A DNA stretch of 38,444 nucleotides from Verrucomicrobiales bacterium (GTDB lineage: Bacteria; Verrucomicrobiota; Verrucomicrobiia; Limisphaerales; JACDHS01). Below the pieces are notes generated by a model. It was given only the letters and a program-made list of their open reading frames with translations. It did no database searches and had not been told where the DNA came from. The position numbers and the translations under genes are program-made. Shown in pieces: positions 16,151 through 25,286 of the stretch (positions within the stretch are counted from its first letter, which is position 1; every line of letters begins with the position of its first letter). The stretch lies in the NCBI GenBank assembly GCA_028293445.1, contig JAQGOU010000620.1, positions 1 through 38,444 on the forward strand, in the 5' to 3' direction.

Positions 16151-18208
16151 TCAATCAGGGAACTGGAGTTTGTAGAGCATGTGGTAAGTGCCCTGTTTCT
16201 TCAGCAGCTCGTGATGGGTGCCGGTTTCAACAATCGTTCCCTCCTGCATCACCACGATCAGGTCCGCATTCACAATCGTCGAAAGGCGATGGGCAACACA
16301 GAAGGTCGTGCGTCCCTGCATCAATCCGTCGAGGGCCGCCTGCACCGCGCGCTCGGACTCCGGATCGAGTGCATTCGTCGCTTCGTCGAGAATCAAAATG
16401 GGCGCATTGCGCAAAATCGCACGGGCGATCGTGATGCGTTGCCGTTGGCCGCCGGAAAGATTCCCGCCTTTTTCGCCGACGGGATTGTCGTAGCCCAGCG
16501 GCTTTTCCATAATGAAATCGTGCGCGTAGGCGTGCTTGGCGGCCGCGATGATTTCATCCCTGGTGGCACCCGGGCGACCGAGCTCGATGTTCCGGGCGAT
16601 GGTGTCGTTGAACAGGATCGTTTCCTGCGTGACGATGGCGATCTGATCCCGCAAATCTTTCGAGAACACCTCGCGGAGATCCGTGCCGCCAATCCGGATC
16701 GAACCACTCTGCGGATCATAAAAGCGGAGGAGCAAATGGGTAAGCGTCGTCTTGCCCGAGCCGCTGCGTCCCACGAAGGCGACGAGTTGCCCGGGTTTCA
16801 CCTTGAGCTGAATGTCTTTCAGCACCGGCTTGTCGCCGTAACTAAAGGTGACGTTGTCGAAATGAATTTCGCCGGACTTTGCATGCAGCGGTAACGGATT
16901 AGCTGGTTCGCGAACGGTATTTTCCGTTCCCAGAAATTCGAACATCCGCTCACTCAAGGTCCGCGCCTGTTCGAGCTGAGTATTGAGACGCACCAACGAC
17001 TTGATCGGCGCGTACATGAGAAAAATACTCCCAACGAATTCCGTGAAGTCGGCAGCGGTCGGCTTGTTCCCGGTCTTAGAGGCGATGAAGAGAAAAAATA
17101 AAGCGATGCCCGTGGCACCCGCGAATTCGATCACCGGCCCGGGAAGTTCCTGCGCGCGCACCAGACGCATCAAAAGACTGACCGCCTGACGCGAGATTTC
17201 TTTGAAGCGTTCGAGCAACAGGTTTTCGAGATTGTAGGCTTTCACCACGCGCATGGCGGTGAAGGTTTCGTGCAGTTGTTGATTCAACCCAATGGAACTG
17301 ACACTGCTCTTGGCGGCGGTCTTGCGCGTTTTACGGCCAAAGTAAACCGCGGTGCCGACACAGACCGGGAAAATCAAAAGGGCCATGAGCATCAGGTCGC
17401 CATGTCGGGCGAGCAGCAAAATCAAAAGACCGATCACCGTGACTGGTTGCAAAATGATGACGACGAGCGATTCGCCAATGATGCCTTGCAATAACGGGAC
17501 ACGACTGACGATCGCCATCAATTCGCCGGTGCTGACTTTGTTAAAAAAGCTGATCGGTTGATGGACGATGTGTGAAAAAAGAGTCGCCCGCAAATCGCTC
17601 GTCACGCGCACCGAGACCCAGGTCATGAAATAGGTATTGAGGTAGGTGAACAAAACGCGCAGCAACATCGCCAACGGAATCATCATCACGATCATGGCGA
17701 TGAGCCTTCGATCCCGACTCACGGCGATTTCGCGGAGCTTGGCGTGGAACCATACGGAGAAGCTCTTGGACTTTTTCGTCCACCAGCTGCCAACGGAATT
17801 CTGAACGCCCGACTTAATCGCGGTTGTTTCTTCAGGATCGCCCGTGACCACGAAGCGACTGGTCACTGTGTTCGTGCCATCATCCAAGGTCACCGTCAGA
17901 TGATTGGTCGCCACCCAATTCGTCGCCGGCCAATGAGTGATCGCGATATCCACGGGCCGCACGTTCATCCGGGGAGCAGTGGGGATGATGGTTAAAGAAG
18001 GAGAGAGAAGATTCGACGACATCGCGGTGGAGGGAATCTCAACGAGAGGCTCCGTCGCGGTTTGGAACACAACTTCCATGGAAACTTTTACCGCGATCAT
18101 CAGGAGCGGATTGGATAATCCGCCGAGGATGCCGCAGATGATCCCGAGCACCAGCCGCCCTTTGTAAGGCAGCAGCAGCGACCATATCTTGCGCAGGAAT
18201 GTAACCAT
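16151..18208 (-). CDS. MsbA-like ABC exporter with an extra periplasmic domain
   Basis: 685 aa, about 100 longer than usual for a fused TMD-NBD half-transporter. TM1 is at about 18-42. A polar, threonine-rich insertion follows (about 48-160, including DIAITHWPATNWVATNHLTV-like beta strands), and TM2 is at about 169-190. The rest of the type I exporter fold continues normally. The nucleotide-binding domain has Walker A GRSGSGKTT (about 480-488), signature LSGGQRQR (about 583-590), Walker B ILILDEATNALD (about 601-612) and the H-loop VAHRLST. Such exporters flip lipid-linked substrates; within a glycan cluster a lipid or lipo-oligosaccharide substrate is plausible. The inserted domain would face the periplasm, and I do not recognise it. 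Confidence 0.92.
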   Translation of the reverse strand: MVTFLRKIWSLLLPYKGRLVLGIICGILGGLSNPLLMIAVKVSMEVVFQTATEPLVEIPSTAMSSNLLSPSLTIIPTAPRMNVRPVDIAITHWPATNWVATNHLTVTLDDGTNTVTSRFVVTGDPEETTAIKSGVQNSVGSWWTKKSKSFSVWFHAKLREIAVSRDRRLIAMIVMMIPLAMLLRVLFTYLNTYFMTWVSVRVTSDLRATLFSHIVHQPISFFNKVSTGELMAIVSRVPLLQGIIGESLVVIILQPVTVIGLLILLLARHGDLMLMALLIFPVCVGTAVYFGRKTRKTAAKSSVSSIGLNQQLHETFTAMRVVKAYNLENLLLERFKEISRQAVSLLMRLVRAQELPGPVIEFAGATGIALFFLFIASKTGNKPTAADFTEFVGSIFLMYAPIKSLVRLNTQLEQARTLSERMFEFLGTENTVREPANPLPLHAKSGEIHFDNVTFSYGDKPVLKDIQLKVKPGQLVAFVGRSGSGKTTLTHLLLRFYDPQSGSIRIGGTDLREVFSKDLRDQIAIVTQETILFNDTIARNIELGRPGATRDEIIAAAKHAYAHDFIMEKPLGYDNPVGEKGGNLSGGQRQRITIARAILRNAPILILDEATNALDPESERAVQAALDGLMQGRTTFCVAHRLSTIVNADLIVVMQEGTIVETGTHHELLKKQGTYHMLYKLQFPD

Positions 18209-18268
18209 CGACAGGAGAGAGTATGCGAACGGCGTCAGAATTTGTCAGATGTTTTTTCTACAGCGACA

Positions 18269-19150
18269 CTATTTATTTTTGATTGACCAACCGGTTCCCT
18301 GGAAATTGACGCATACCGGCATCGGTTTTCCGCCGCCGAGTTTTCGCTGATAACGCTTTTGAAAGTGCCGCGAGAGCATCGCGAGCTTCGAGAGGACATA
18401 CGATTCCCATTTGCTGTAAGGCTTGCCACCGTTCTTGCGGAGCACTTCGAGGGCTTCCGCGAAGTATTCCTTCGATTGCAGCGCGGAACGTTGCGTCTTC
18501 TGATGACGAAAGCAGGCGAGTGGGACATTCACCCCATGCAGTTCCGCGCCCTCGGAGAAAAAGCGCGCCCACAATTCGAAGTCGCCCGCCAACTTCAGAC
18601 CGCTATCGATGCGATTCCCCGCGCGGTTCCACAACGAACGCCGCCAGAAGGTCGATTCCTGCTGGATGAAAAAGTCGGCATGCCAGTCGCCGCCGGGAAG
18701 ATTGGCACCGCGAAAAAAAGCCTCGCGATTAAACCCGTGTAGTTTCACGCAATCAGCCGCGATCCCCTGCTCTCCTGCGAACAACGGATAGTTCGTCGTG
18801 AGCCATTCCACAGTTTGAAACTGCGCAAAAATCTCGCTCGCCACGCGCAACGTCCAGGGCGTGTGTTTATCGTCGGAATTGATCCACGCCATGATGTCGC
18901 CTTTGGTTCGGGCGAAACCTTTGTTGATCGCATCGTATTGTCCGCGGTCCGGTTCGCTCACCCAATAGGCGAGATGCTTTTCGTATTTGCGGATGATCTC
19001 GACGCTGCCGTCCGTGGAACCGCCATCGATAATTACGTACTCGAGGTTGGGATAATTCTGACCGAGCACCGATTCGATCGTCTCCGCGAGAAACGGCGCC
19101 TGATTGAAGGAAGGCGTGACGATCGAAATGCTCGGTAACGGTTGGGACAT
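18269..19150 (-). CDS. Family 2 glycosyltransferase
   Basis: 293 aa. The GT-A core is ISIVTPSFNQAPFLAETIESV, YVIIDGGSTDGSVEII and the VSEPDRGQYDAINKGF motif, with the metal site in MAWINSDDKHTPW (SDD). This is the WcaA-like branch that commonly works in exopolysaccharide synthesis. The C-terminal region (about 200-293) has basic helices that may contact the membrane. It lies between the MsbA-like transporter (60 bases downstream) and another GT gene (20 bases upstream), all on the minus strand, so it belongs to the second glycan cluster. Confidence 0.9.
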   Translation of the reverse strand: MSQPLPSISIVTPSFNQAPFLAETIESVLGQNYPNLEYVIIDGGSTDGSVEIIRKYEKHLAYWVSEPDRGQYDAINKGFARTKGDIMAWINSDDKHTPWTLRVASEIFAQFQTVEWLTTNYPLFAGEQGIAADCVKLHGFNREAFFRGANLPGGDWHADFFIQQESTFWRRSLWNRAGNRIDSGLKLAGDFELWARFFSEGAELHGVNVPLACFRHQKTQRSALQSKEYFAEALEVLRKNGGKPYSKWESYVLSKLAMLSRHFQKRYQRKLGGGKPMPVCVNFQGTGWSIKNK

Positions 19151-19170
19151 GCTTAAAAACGTCTAAACGA

Positions 19171-20145
19171 TCAGCCTTCTGGAATCAGACCGACCAGAAT
19201 GTGATCTTTCAATTCGGCATTCAGTTGGTCCATGCGGCGTTTGATTCTTTTACGTTCCGCGCGCTTTTTCCATCCGCTGACATTAAAAGCCCACCGGATG
19301 CTTTTACGTCCCGATGGCTGTAGCGAAAGCTTGGCCGCTTCGTGCTCGCGGGCCAAGCGCAATAATTCAGCAAGCTTCTGGAGTTCGGATGAGGTCCGCA
19401 GTTGCGCACTCTGCAATGCTTCATCGACGCTCGCCTGCGCCAGGAGCGACATCTTCGTCCAAAGACCCGTGGCATCTGGTTCTTCCTTCGGGTGAAAGAG
19501 GAAGGTCGAAAAAGATTTCGGAACAACGGCGAATTTCAACTTCCACGAATTCGCGATCCCCCACGCCATGTCACCCGCGCGGAAATAATCGGCCGAAAAG
19601 GGAAGGCGCTGCATCGTCTCAGCCCGGTAGAGATTGCTGGCGGAACTGCCCATGATCGAATCTTCACCGGCCGTCACGGCGCTCCAAAGCACGTCGGCAG
19701 GCAGCAACAGGCAAGGCTGCTGGATGTGATGTCGCTCAATCACTCGTTCGATAGGCCATTTGCTGGCGACCGTGTTCCCCTGCATATCGACCAAACGCGG
19801 CGGACTCAACACGACGTCACTCTGAAATTTCTCCGCCGCGGCATACAGCTCTTCCAAGCCTGCCTTGGTCATCTGGTCTCCGACGGTCGAAATGTAGAGG
19901 TACTTCGATTTGATTTGGCTGATCCCGAAGTTCCATGCCTGGTAAAGTCCGGGCGGTCGCGAAAAGATCTGCACATTTTTTTGCGGAAGATGTGCCTTGA
20001 AGTATTCAACGGTGCCGTCCTTCGATTCGCTGTCGACGATCACCACTTCTTCGACGCCGTCACACCATTCGCGCACGGTTTCCAAATGCCGAGGCAGATA
20101 AGCCATCGAATTGCGGGTCGGGATGATGACGCCAATGGGCAACAT
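19171..20145 (-). CDS. Family 2 glycosyltransferase
   Basis: 324 aa. The core starts IGVIIPTRNSMAYLPRHL, followed by VVIVDSESKDGTVEYF, RPPGLYQAWNFGIS and YLYISTVGDQMTKAGLEEL. The usual DxD is replaced by TVGDQ, as in several GT2 members that keep only the second acid. The C-terminus is a long basic helix (ERKRIKRRMDQLNAEL). It lies 20 bases downstream of the methyltransferase-like gene and probably shares its transcript. Its acceptor is unknown. Confidence 0.87.
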   Translation of the reverse strand: MLPIGVIIPTRNSMAYLPRHLETVREWCDGVEEVVIVDSESKDGTVEYFKAHLPQKNVQIFSRPPGLYQAWNFGISQIKSKYLYISTVGDQMTKAGLEELYAAAEKFQSDVVLSPPRLVDMQGNTVASKWPIERVIERHHIQQPCLLLPADVLWSAVTAGEDSIMGSSASNLYRAETMQRLPFSADYFRAGDMAWGIANSWKLKFAVVPKSFSTFLFHPKEEPDATGLWTKMSLLAQASVDEALQSAQLRTSSELQKLAELLRLAREHEAAKLSLQPSGRKSIRWAFNVSGWKKRAERKRIKRRMDQLNAELKDHILVGLIPEG

Positions 20146-20165
20146 GCTGGCGCGGGAATTTCCCG

Positions 20166-20858
20166 CTATTTTTTAAAGAGACGCCGCCACCATTTCTTTT
20201 TGTTTCGGCGCTGCGCTTGTCGGTTTCGTTCGGCGCGCGCTTCGTGCACCAGCATTAGCCAGTCTTCACCGGTATCGTGTGAAAATTGCCGCATGACCGA
20301 CAGAAGGCGCTTCGGATAAAAGATAAAGACGTCGTTGTAGACGACGAGACGATGATCGTTGCTCAACGCGAAGAGCGCACGCGCGACTTCATCGAGTTCC
20401 GGCCAATCACTAACACGATGGGGCGCCGGTGGCGCGCACAGATACAAACGGGCGTCGTCGATGAGCACGACGCTATCGGGATGCAATTTGTGGATCGCTT
20501 GAATCTCTTCAATGAGCGGCGTTTGGGAATCGGCTCCCGAGGTGTCATCGGCCACGCACCAATGGGCATCCAGCCAGAAGAGGGTGGGAGTCGATGCAAA
20601 TTGGTCCCGCAATTTACGCAATGCTCCGGGTGAATCACTGAGATGAATCTCAACGCCTGTGTCACCTGTAAATCTTCGAACCGCTTTCTCGTGCAGCTGC
20701 GGAGACATTTCGACCGAGTGGCATTTCTTAAAGAATTTGCGGGCTAACGCAAGCGTATCGCCCTGGAACGTGCCGGTCTCCACAAAGAGCTGCAGCGGCA
20801 ACTCGCGGGTGAGCACCGCAAGCAATCGTTCATCGAGGGAAAAGCTAATGGCACCCAT
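20166..20858 (-). CDS. Class I SAM-dependent methyltransferase-like protein
   Basis: 230 aa. The motif I region LQLFVETGTFQGDTLALARKF has the E/DxGxxxG pattern, followed by CHSVEMSPQLHEKA (acidic end of beta2). Then come LFWLDAHWCVADDTSGADSQTP, with the DxHW motif of a methyltransferase group found in polysaccharide loci, and SVVLIDDARLY. It ends in a strongly basic tail (RNRQAQRRNKKKWWRRLFKK), which may attach it to membrane or nucleic acid surfaces. In this neighbourhood an O-methylation of sugar residues is the simplest guess. A non-enzymatic role cannot be excluded. Confidence 0.75.
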   Translation of the reverse strand: MGAISFSLDERLLAVLTRELPLQLFVETGTFQGDTLALARKFFKKCHSVEMSPQLHEKAVRRFTGDTGVEIHLSDSPGALRKLRDQFASTPTLFWLDAHWCVADDTSGADSQTPLIEEIQAIHKLHPDSVVLIDDARLYLCAPPAPHRVSDWPELDEVARALFALSNDHRLVVYNDVFIFYPKRLLSVMRQFSHDTGEDWLMLVHEARAERNRQAQRRNKKKWWRRLFKK

Positions 20859-20891
20859 GCGAGAATTGGTTATGCGCCAAAGACAACGAGA

Positions 20892-21710
20892 TTACCAGTT
20901 TGCATCTTTTTCGTAGCCGGTTTGGACGAGCGCATCGTTGAACAAGTATTTGAAGCGATCTTTGATCGCCGGCGTAAAATGGTTTTGCCAATCGCCGTGA
21001 ACCCCTTTGCGGTAATGGGAATTCAGATCTTCGCTGCCCGGTTTCCGTCCAGCCAACTTTTCAAATGAACGCGCAGCGACCACTGCCTTCAAACGCGCTT
21101 CATCAATGGAAATGCCGAAAGAGCTTTCAAGCAATTGGCGCAAGTGGCTCGAATCGCTATTCATGAAATCTTCCAGACGATAGCAACGTTCGCCGGATCG
21201 AGCCCAGGTGCGTTGGATATCGGCGCAACTACCGAGCCAGGTCTCCATCATGTACATGATGCCTTCTTCGGTGCTCACCTTCGTCAACACGTAACGGAAC
21301 TTTTCCATCATCGTGTTGCTCAACGCGTGGCTGTTGCGAAAACTAAAATAGGAAGAAATCAAGGTGTCGCGCAGATCACGCACGAGGACGAATTGACGAT
21401 GTTTGCCTCCGAACGCCAAAGAATCGAACTCCGGCTTGCCCAGGTAAACGCAGGTGTAAAGCTTTCCAGACTCAATCGGCTTCCCGAGGACTTGAAGCTC
21501 AAAATATTGCGCCGGAATGATCAATGGACCGAACAGATCATCCAATATCACCTGCATCCATTGGGAACCGGCCTTCCAGTGCGTGATATGAAAAAAAGTG
21601 GTGTCTGCCGGGACAGTTAAATACTCCACGGCTTCGGCGCTGGCGGCAACGGGTGCGCGTGGCTTGAGAATGCGATCCAGAAGCCCTTTTGCGTTCGAGG
21701 AGCGTTTCAT
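20892..21710 (-). CDS. Sulfotransferase (PAPS-dependent), copy 1
   Basis: 272 aa. The PAPS-binding elements of cytosolic-type (Sulfotransfer_1) enzymes are visible: the 5'-phosphosulfate loop FHITHWKAGSQWMQ (40-53), the 3'-phosphate strand-helix FVLVRDLRDTLISSYFSFR (about 107-125), and the C-terminal RKGVHGDWQNHFTP segment (234-247), equivalent to RKGxxGDWKNxFT. The P-loop-like KSGTTW is changed to KAGSQW. It ends GYEKDANW. Its start codon is 1 base past the stop of copy 2, so the two paralogues form one unit. Likely sulfates a sugar of the glycan made by the neighbouring GTs; the acceptor is unknown. Confidence 0.88.
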   Translation of the reverse strand: MKRSSNAKGLLDRILKPRAPVAASAEAVEYLTVPADTTFFHITHWKAGSQWMQVILDDLFGPLIIPAQYFELQVLGKPIESGKLYTCVYLGKPEFDSLAFGGKHRQFVLVRDLRDTLISSYFSFRNSHALSNTMMEKFRYVLTKVSTEEGIMYMMETWLGSCADIQRTWARSGERCYRLEDFMNSDSSHLRQLLESSFGISIDEARLKAVVAARSFEKLAGRKPGSEDLNSHYRKGVHGDWQNHFTPAIKDRFKYLFNDALVQTGYEKDANW

Positions 21711-21711
21711 A

Positions 21712-22536
21712 TTACCAGTTGCTGTCCTTTTCGTAACCGCCCATCAACAGAAGATCGTTATAGAGACTTTTAAAACGGGATTTGATCCGCGGGGTGAAAT
21801 GGTTTTGCCAATCCCCATGCACACCTTTGCGATAATGTGATTTAGTATCTTCGCTACCGCGTTCGCGTCCGCCTGAGAGTTTCTGAAACGAGTGGCGTGC
21901 CAGGACCGATTCCAGGAGCTTAGGATCCAAAGTGATTCCCCAACCTTTCTGAAACATTTCTGAAACCGTGCCTTTAGCATTGGCCATGCAATCCTCGAGC
22001 CGAAAAACTTTCTCACCCGAGTCGAGCCAGGTCCTTTGGATGACACCACAGAGGTTCAGCCAGACTTCCATCAGGTAGAGCAGCCCTTCTTCCTCATTCA
22101 ACTTCGTGAGAATGTTGCGCCATTTGGCCATCACAGGATTAGTTACCTCATGGGTCTGACGAATGCTGAAGTAGGCAGAAATCAGGGTGTCTCGAAGATC
22201 GCGAATTAAGACGAAGTGTTTCGTGCCGGGCGGCAGCACAAGCGCGCTCATCTCGGGCTTCGAAACGTAAACGCACATGTAAACTTTTTTTGCCTCAATT
22301 GGTTTGGTCAGAACCTGGGCCTCAAAACTCTGCGGTGCTACGACGGCCGGACCATATAAATCCTCGAGGATAGCGCGGACCCACTGCGACCCGGCTTTCC
22401 AATGCGTCACGTGAAACAAAGTGCCCTCGGGCACGGGTAAATAGTCATTGCGGTCCGGCGCACTCTTGTCCTCTGCGTTGAACAAGCGGCGTAGAAACGG
22501 TTTTTCTTGCGAACTTTTATTGGGGGCTGAACCCAT
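21712..22536 (-). CDS. Sulfotransferase (PAPS-dependent), copy 2
   Basis: 274 aa. Paralogue of the downstream gene with the same motif order: FHVTHWKAGSQWVRAI, FVLIRDLRDTLISAYFSIR, RKGVHGDWQNHFTPRIK, and terminal GGYEKDSNW. The first 30 residues differ (serine/lysine-rich, SAPNKSSQEKPFLRRLF). It is the first gene of the minus-strand glycan operon and is divergent from the MBOAT gene with a 145-bp intergenic space that must hold both promoters. No PAPS synthesis genes (cysD/N/C) are in the window. Confidence 0.88.
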   Translation of the reverse strand: MGSAPNKSSQEKPFLRRLFNAEDKSAPDRNDYLPVPEGTLFHVTHWKAGSQWVRAILEDLYGPAVVAPQSFEAQVLTKPIEAKKVYMCVYVSKPEMSALVLPPGTKHFVLIRDLRDTLISAYFSIRQTHEVTNPVMAKWRNILTKLNEEEGLLYLMEVWLNLCGVIQRTWLDSGEKVFRLEDCMANAKGTVSEMFQKGWGITLDPKLLESVLARHSFQKLSGGRERGSEDTKSHYRKGVHGDWQNHFTPRIKSRFKSLYNDLLLMGGYEKDSNW

Positions 22537-22681
22537 CGGGACAGAAGGCTAGGGTTCACTGGCGGTAATTGTCAACGCTCTGGGCAAGTTGGCTGGAGGT
22601 TTTCTTCGCATTCGGCGCCTCGTTACCAAAACAAATTTTTTAAGTTGGCAGTGTGAATGGGCTCCCGTACTTTCTGGCCCG

Positions 22682-24223
22682 ATGCTTTTCAGCTCATGGC
22701 AATTCATCTTTGTTTTTTTGCCAGCGACGCTGCTTATTTTCTTTCTCATTCCCGCACGTTTACGCGTCGTGCGAAAAATCTGGCTGACGGCCGCTTCCTT
22801 TGCTTTTTATGGCTATTGGAAGGTCGAATACTTACCGCTGCTGATCTTCTCCATCCTCGGAAACTATGGAATCGCAGAAGGAATCATTCGCAGCCACAAC
22901 CGCAAAACCAGTCACGGTTTGTTATTCATTGGTGTCGCCACAAACCTGCTTCTGCTTGGTTATTTTAAATACACCAAATTTATCCTGGAGATTCTGGGGA
23001 GGTTGCCCACGGAAGAATCCCAGAAATTCGACATCATCCTGCCGCTGGCGATCTCTTTCTTTACGTTCACCCAAATCGCCTATTTGGTCGATGTTCATCG
23101 CGACCAGAGCAAGCATTATAGTTTTCTGGATTACGCGTTGTTTGTCGTTTTCTTTCCTCACTTGATCGCCGGCCCGATCGTCCGGCACTGGGAGATCATC
23201 CCGCAGTACGCCGAAAAAGAATTGCGACCGAACCGAGGCGATTTGGGTACTGGGCTCTCGCTCTTCATGCTCGGTCTTTTTAAGAAGGTTCTCATCGCGG
23301 ATACGATTTCAGAATACGCAGATAAAATGTATTCGGCCGCAGCCGCGGGCGGCTCGATCACCTGCATCGATGGCTGGCTGGGCACGCTGTCATTTGCGTT
23401 GCAGATCTACTTTGATTTCTCCGGCTACTCCGATATGGCCATAGGGTTGGCCCGAATGTTCGGAATCAAATTCCCGCGCAATTTCAATTCACCCTACCAG
23501 GCGGCATCGCTCGCTGAGTTTTGGCAACGCTGGCACATGACACTCAGCCGGTTCTTGCGCGAATACGTTTACTTTCCCCTCGGAGGCAATCGCGTCGGAA
23601 AATTCCGCCATGTCTTCAATGTGTTAACGACGATGCTCCTAAGCGGGCTATGGCACGGCGCAGGTTGGACGTTTGTGATCTGGGGCGCCATTCACGGATC
23701 AATCCTGGTGATTATTCATGCCTGGCAACGTTTGCAGGCTCGACTCGGTTGGGAACTGAAGCATTGGACGATTCGATCCGTTTGCATCGTGGCCACATTC
23801 ATGATCGTCCTTTTCACCTGGGTTTTCTTCCGCGCGCCAAATATCGATACTGCCAAGCGAGTGCTCGCCAGCATGACCGGGGCGAACGGTTTCACGGTGC
23901 CGGATAAAGTCGGCGATGCAAAATTCGGAATTCGCGAAACGTTGAAGGCCGTTGGCTTCACTGTCGTTCCCGCCCCCCTGGCTCTCAGTTCTTATCGTGA
24001 CCAGGTGCGGTTATTATTACTGTTGGTGTTTATCGTGTGGCTCGCGCCGAATACCCATCAACTGCTCGCGTCCTATACGCCGACTTTGGAGGATACATCG
24101 TTGGGTCGACTTCGAATCACCCTCAATCTCGGAACCGGTCTGGTTTTCGGAGCGTTTTTCTTTTACGTCGTGCGAACGTATTTTACGGCCGCCCCAAGCC
24201 CGTTTCTCTATTTCAACTTTTAG
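22682..24223 (+). CDS. MBOAT (AlgI-like) membrane O-acyltransferase
   Basis: 513 aa from MLFSSWQFIFVFLPATLLIFF at 22682, the classical AlgI/DltB-like start; the frame extends to 22589 but the extra residues do not resemble the family. It has about 12 hydrophobic segments. MBOAT landmarks are YFKYTKF, FPHLIAGPIVRH, YFDFSGYSDMAIGLARMFG, FWQRWHMTLSRFLREYVYFPLGG, and the catalytic histidine in SGLWHGAGWTFVIWGAIHG (near residue 325). It transfers acyl (usually acetyl) groups across the membrane to a periplasmic glycan acceptor. Two bases separate it from the SGNH partner gene. Confidence 0.94.
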   Translation: MLFSSWQFIFVFLPATLLIFFLIPARLRVVRKIWLTAASFAFYGYWKVEYLPLLIFSILGNYGIAEGIIRSHNRKTSHGLLFIGVATNLLLLGYFKYTKFILEILGRLPTEESQKFDIILPLAISFFTFTQIAYLVDVHRDQSKHYSFLDYALFVVFFPHLIAGPIVRHWEIIPQYAEKELRPNRGDLGTGLSLFMLGLFKKVLIADTISEYADKMYSAAAAGGSITCIDGWLGTLSFALQIYFDFSGYSDMAIGLARMFGIKFPRNFNSPYQAASLAEFWQRWHMTLSRFLREYVYFPLGGNRVGKFRHVFNVLTTMLLSGLWHGAGWTFVIWGAIHGSILVIIHAWQRLQARLGWELKHWTIRSVCIVATFMIVLFTWVFFRAPNIDTAKRVLASMTGANGFTVPDKVGDAKFGIRETLKAVGFTVVPAPLALSSYRDQVRLLLLLVFIVWLAPNTHQLLASYTPTLEDTSLGRLRITLNLGTGLVFGAFFFYVVRTYFTAAPSPFLYFNF

Positions 24224-24225
24224 TC

Positions 24226-25194
24226 ATGCGCGTTTCGAATCGATTCTTTGCGGCGATTTTCATTGGGATGCTCATCGGCTTCGCGATTTTCTGGTCGCTC
24301 GTCCGACTGCAGCTGGGAGTCCCGACAGAATCGTCGCGTTGGTGTTACGACATTCTGAACCGAAAAAAGCAACTGTGCCGCGCCATCAAAGGTAAGAAGT
24401 TAGTATTGGTCGGCGGTTCGAATGTACTCTTCGGATTGCGCGCGCATGAAATTGAAGAGGCCACGGGGGTCCCCACCATCAATTATGGCCTCAACGCGGC
24501 TTTGACTGGCCCCTATCTCATCGATCTCTCCAAGGAGGTTCTCAATCCAGGAGATACCGTGTTGCTGGCGCTCGAATATTCCGGATACGAATCGATGGCG
24601 CAGGATCAACTTTTTATTGATTACGTGATGTCACGAGACCCCGCTCGTTTTGAACAAGCCCCGTGGCTAACCCGGTTGAAGTGGGGCTTCGGCTTTTCCG
24701 TGGGAGAATTAATCCATCGCTACAACACCCGTAAAAAGGCCGTGGCGCCGCACACCATCAACTTCCCCTATGATGTCACGTATCTGAACGGGAACGGTGA
24801 CCAAAGCGGCCATACCGCCGACAAAAAGCCAGCTGACCGGAAGAAGGTCTACGACGTCCAAGGCGTGCTTGGCTACCGGTTATCGGAGACATCCTACGAA
24901 GTGCAAAGCATTCGAAGCTTTTGCGCGTGGGCCGCAAAAAACAATATTCGCGTTCTCGCGACGTTCCCCAACGTGGTGCAGCGACCGGAATTCGATACGC
25001 CCGTAGCGGCGCAAACAATTCGGGAAATAGAAAACCTTTATAAATCCATGAATGTTCCAGTCGTCGGCAGCGCCCGTGAATCGATGCTCCCGGATACGGA
25101 GTTCTTCGATACGCGCTATCACCTGACGGAAGAAGCGGCAAAAGTGAGAACCGCAAAGCTACTGGTTCACCTCGCGCCCTACCTCAAGAATTAG
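24226..25194 (+). CDS. SGNH/AlgJ-like membrane-anchored partner of the MBOAT protein
   Basis: 322 aa from ATG at 24226, two bases after the MBOAT stop; the frame is open further upstream but overlaps it. An N-terminal signal anchor (about 7-29) is followed by a periplasmic domain with block I LVGGSN (nucleophile Ser65 expected) and a C-terminal DTRYHLTEEA motif (Asp295/His299). These give the Ser-Asp-His set of SGNH-fold acetyltransferases/esterases such as AlgJ/AlgX or DltD. Predicted to accept the acyl group from the MBOAT protein and place it on the polysaccharide. Confidence 0.85.
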   Translation: MRVSNRFFAAIFIGMLIGFAIFWSLVRLQLGVPTESSRWCYDILNRKKQLCRAIKGKKLVLVGGSNVLFGLRAHEIEEATGVPTINYGLNAALTGPYLIDLSKEVLNPGDTVLLALEYSGYESMAQDQLFIDYVMSRDPARFEQAPWLTRLKWGFGFSVGELIHRYNTRKKAVAPHTINFPYDVTYLNGNGDQSGHTADKKPADRKKVYDVQGVLGYRLSETSYEVQSIRSFCAWAAKNNIRVLATFPNVVQRPEFDTPVAAQTIREIENLYKSMNVPVVGSARESMLPDTEFFDTRYHLTEEAAKVRTAKLLVHLAPYLKN

Positions 25195-25286
25195 CCCGTT
25201 CTTTCGGTGATTTGCCCTCGCGTTTAGAAATACGCCGTAGAAAATAAACTTTTCTCAGTCGTCCTCGCCCCGTTTAATGCCAGCAA

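Noticed and set aside
16085-16894. 269-codon plus-strand frame
   Set aside because: Antisense to the ABC exporter nucleotide-binding domain, whose Walker and signature motifs are intact.
25195-25286. FMN riboswitch upstream of ribE
   Set aside because: Only 92 bases are available and none of the conserved RFN stem-loops could be recognised.
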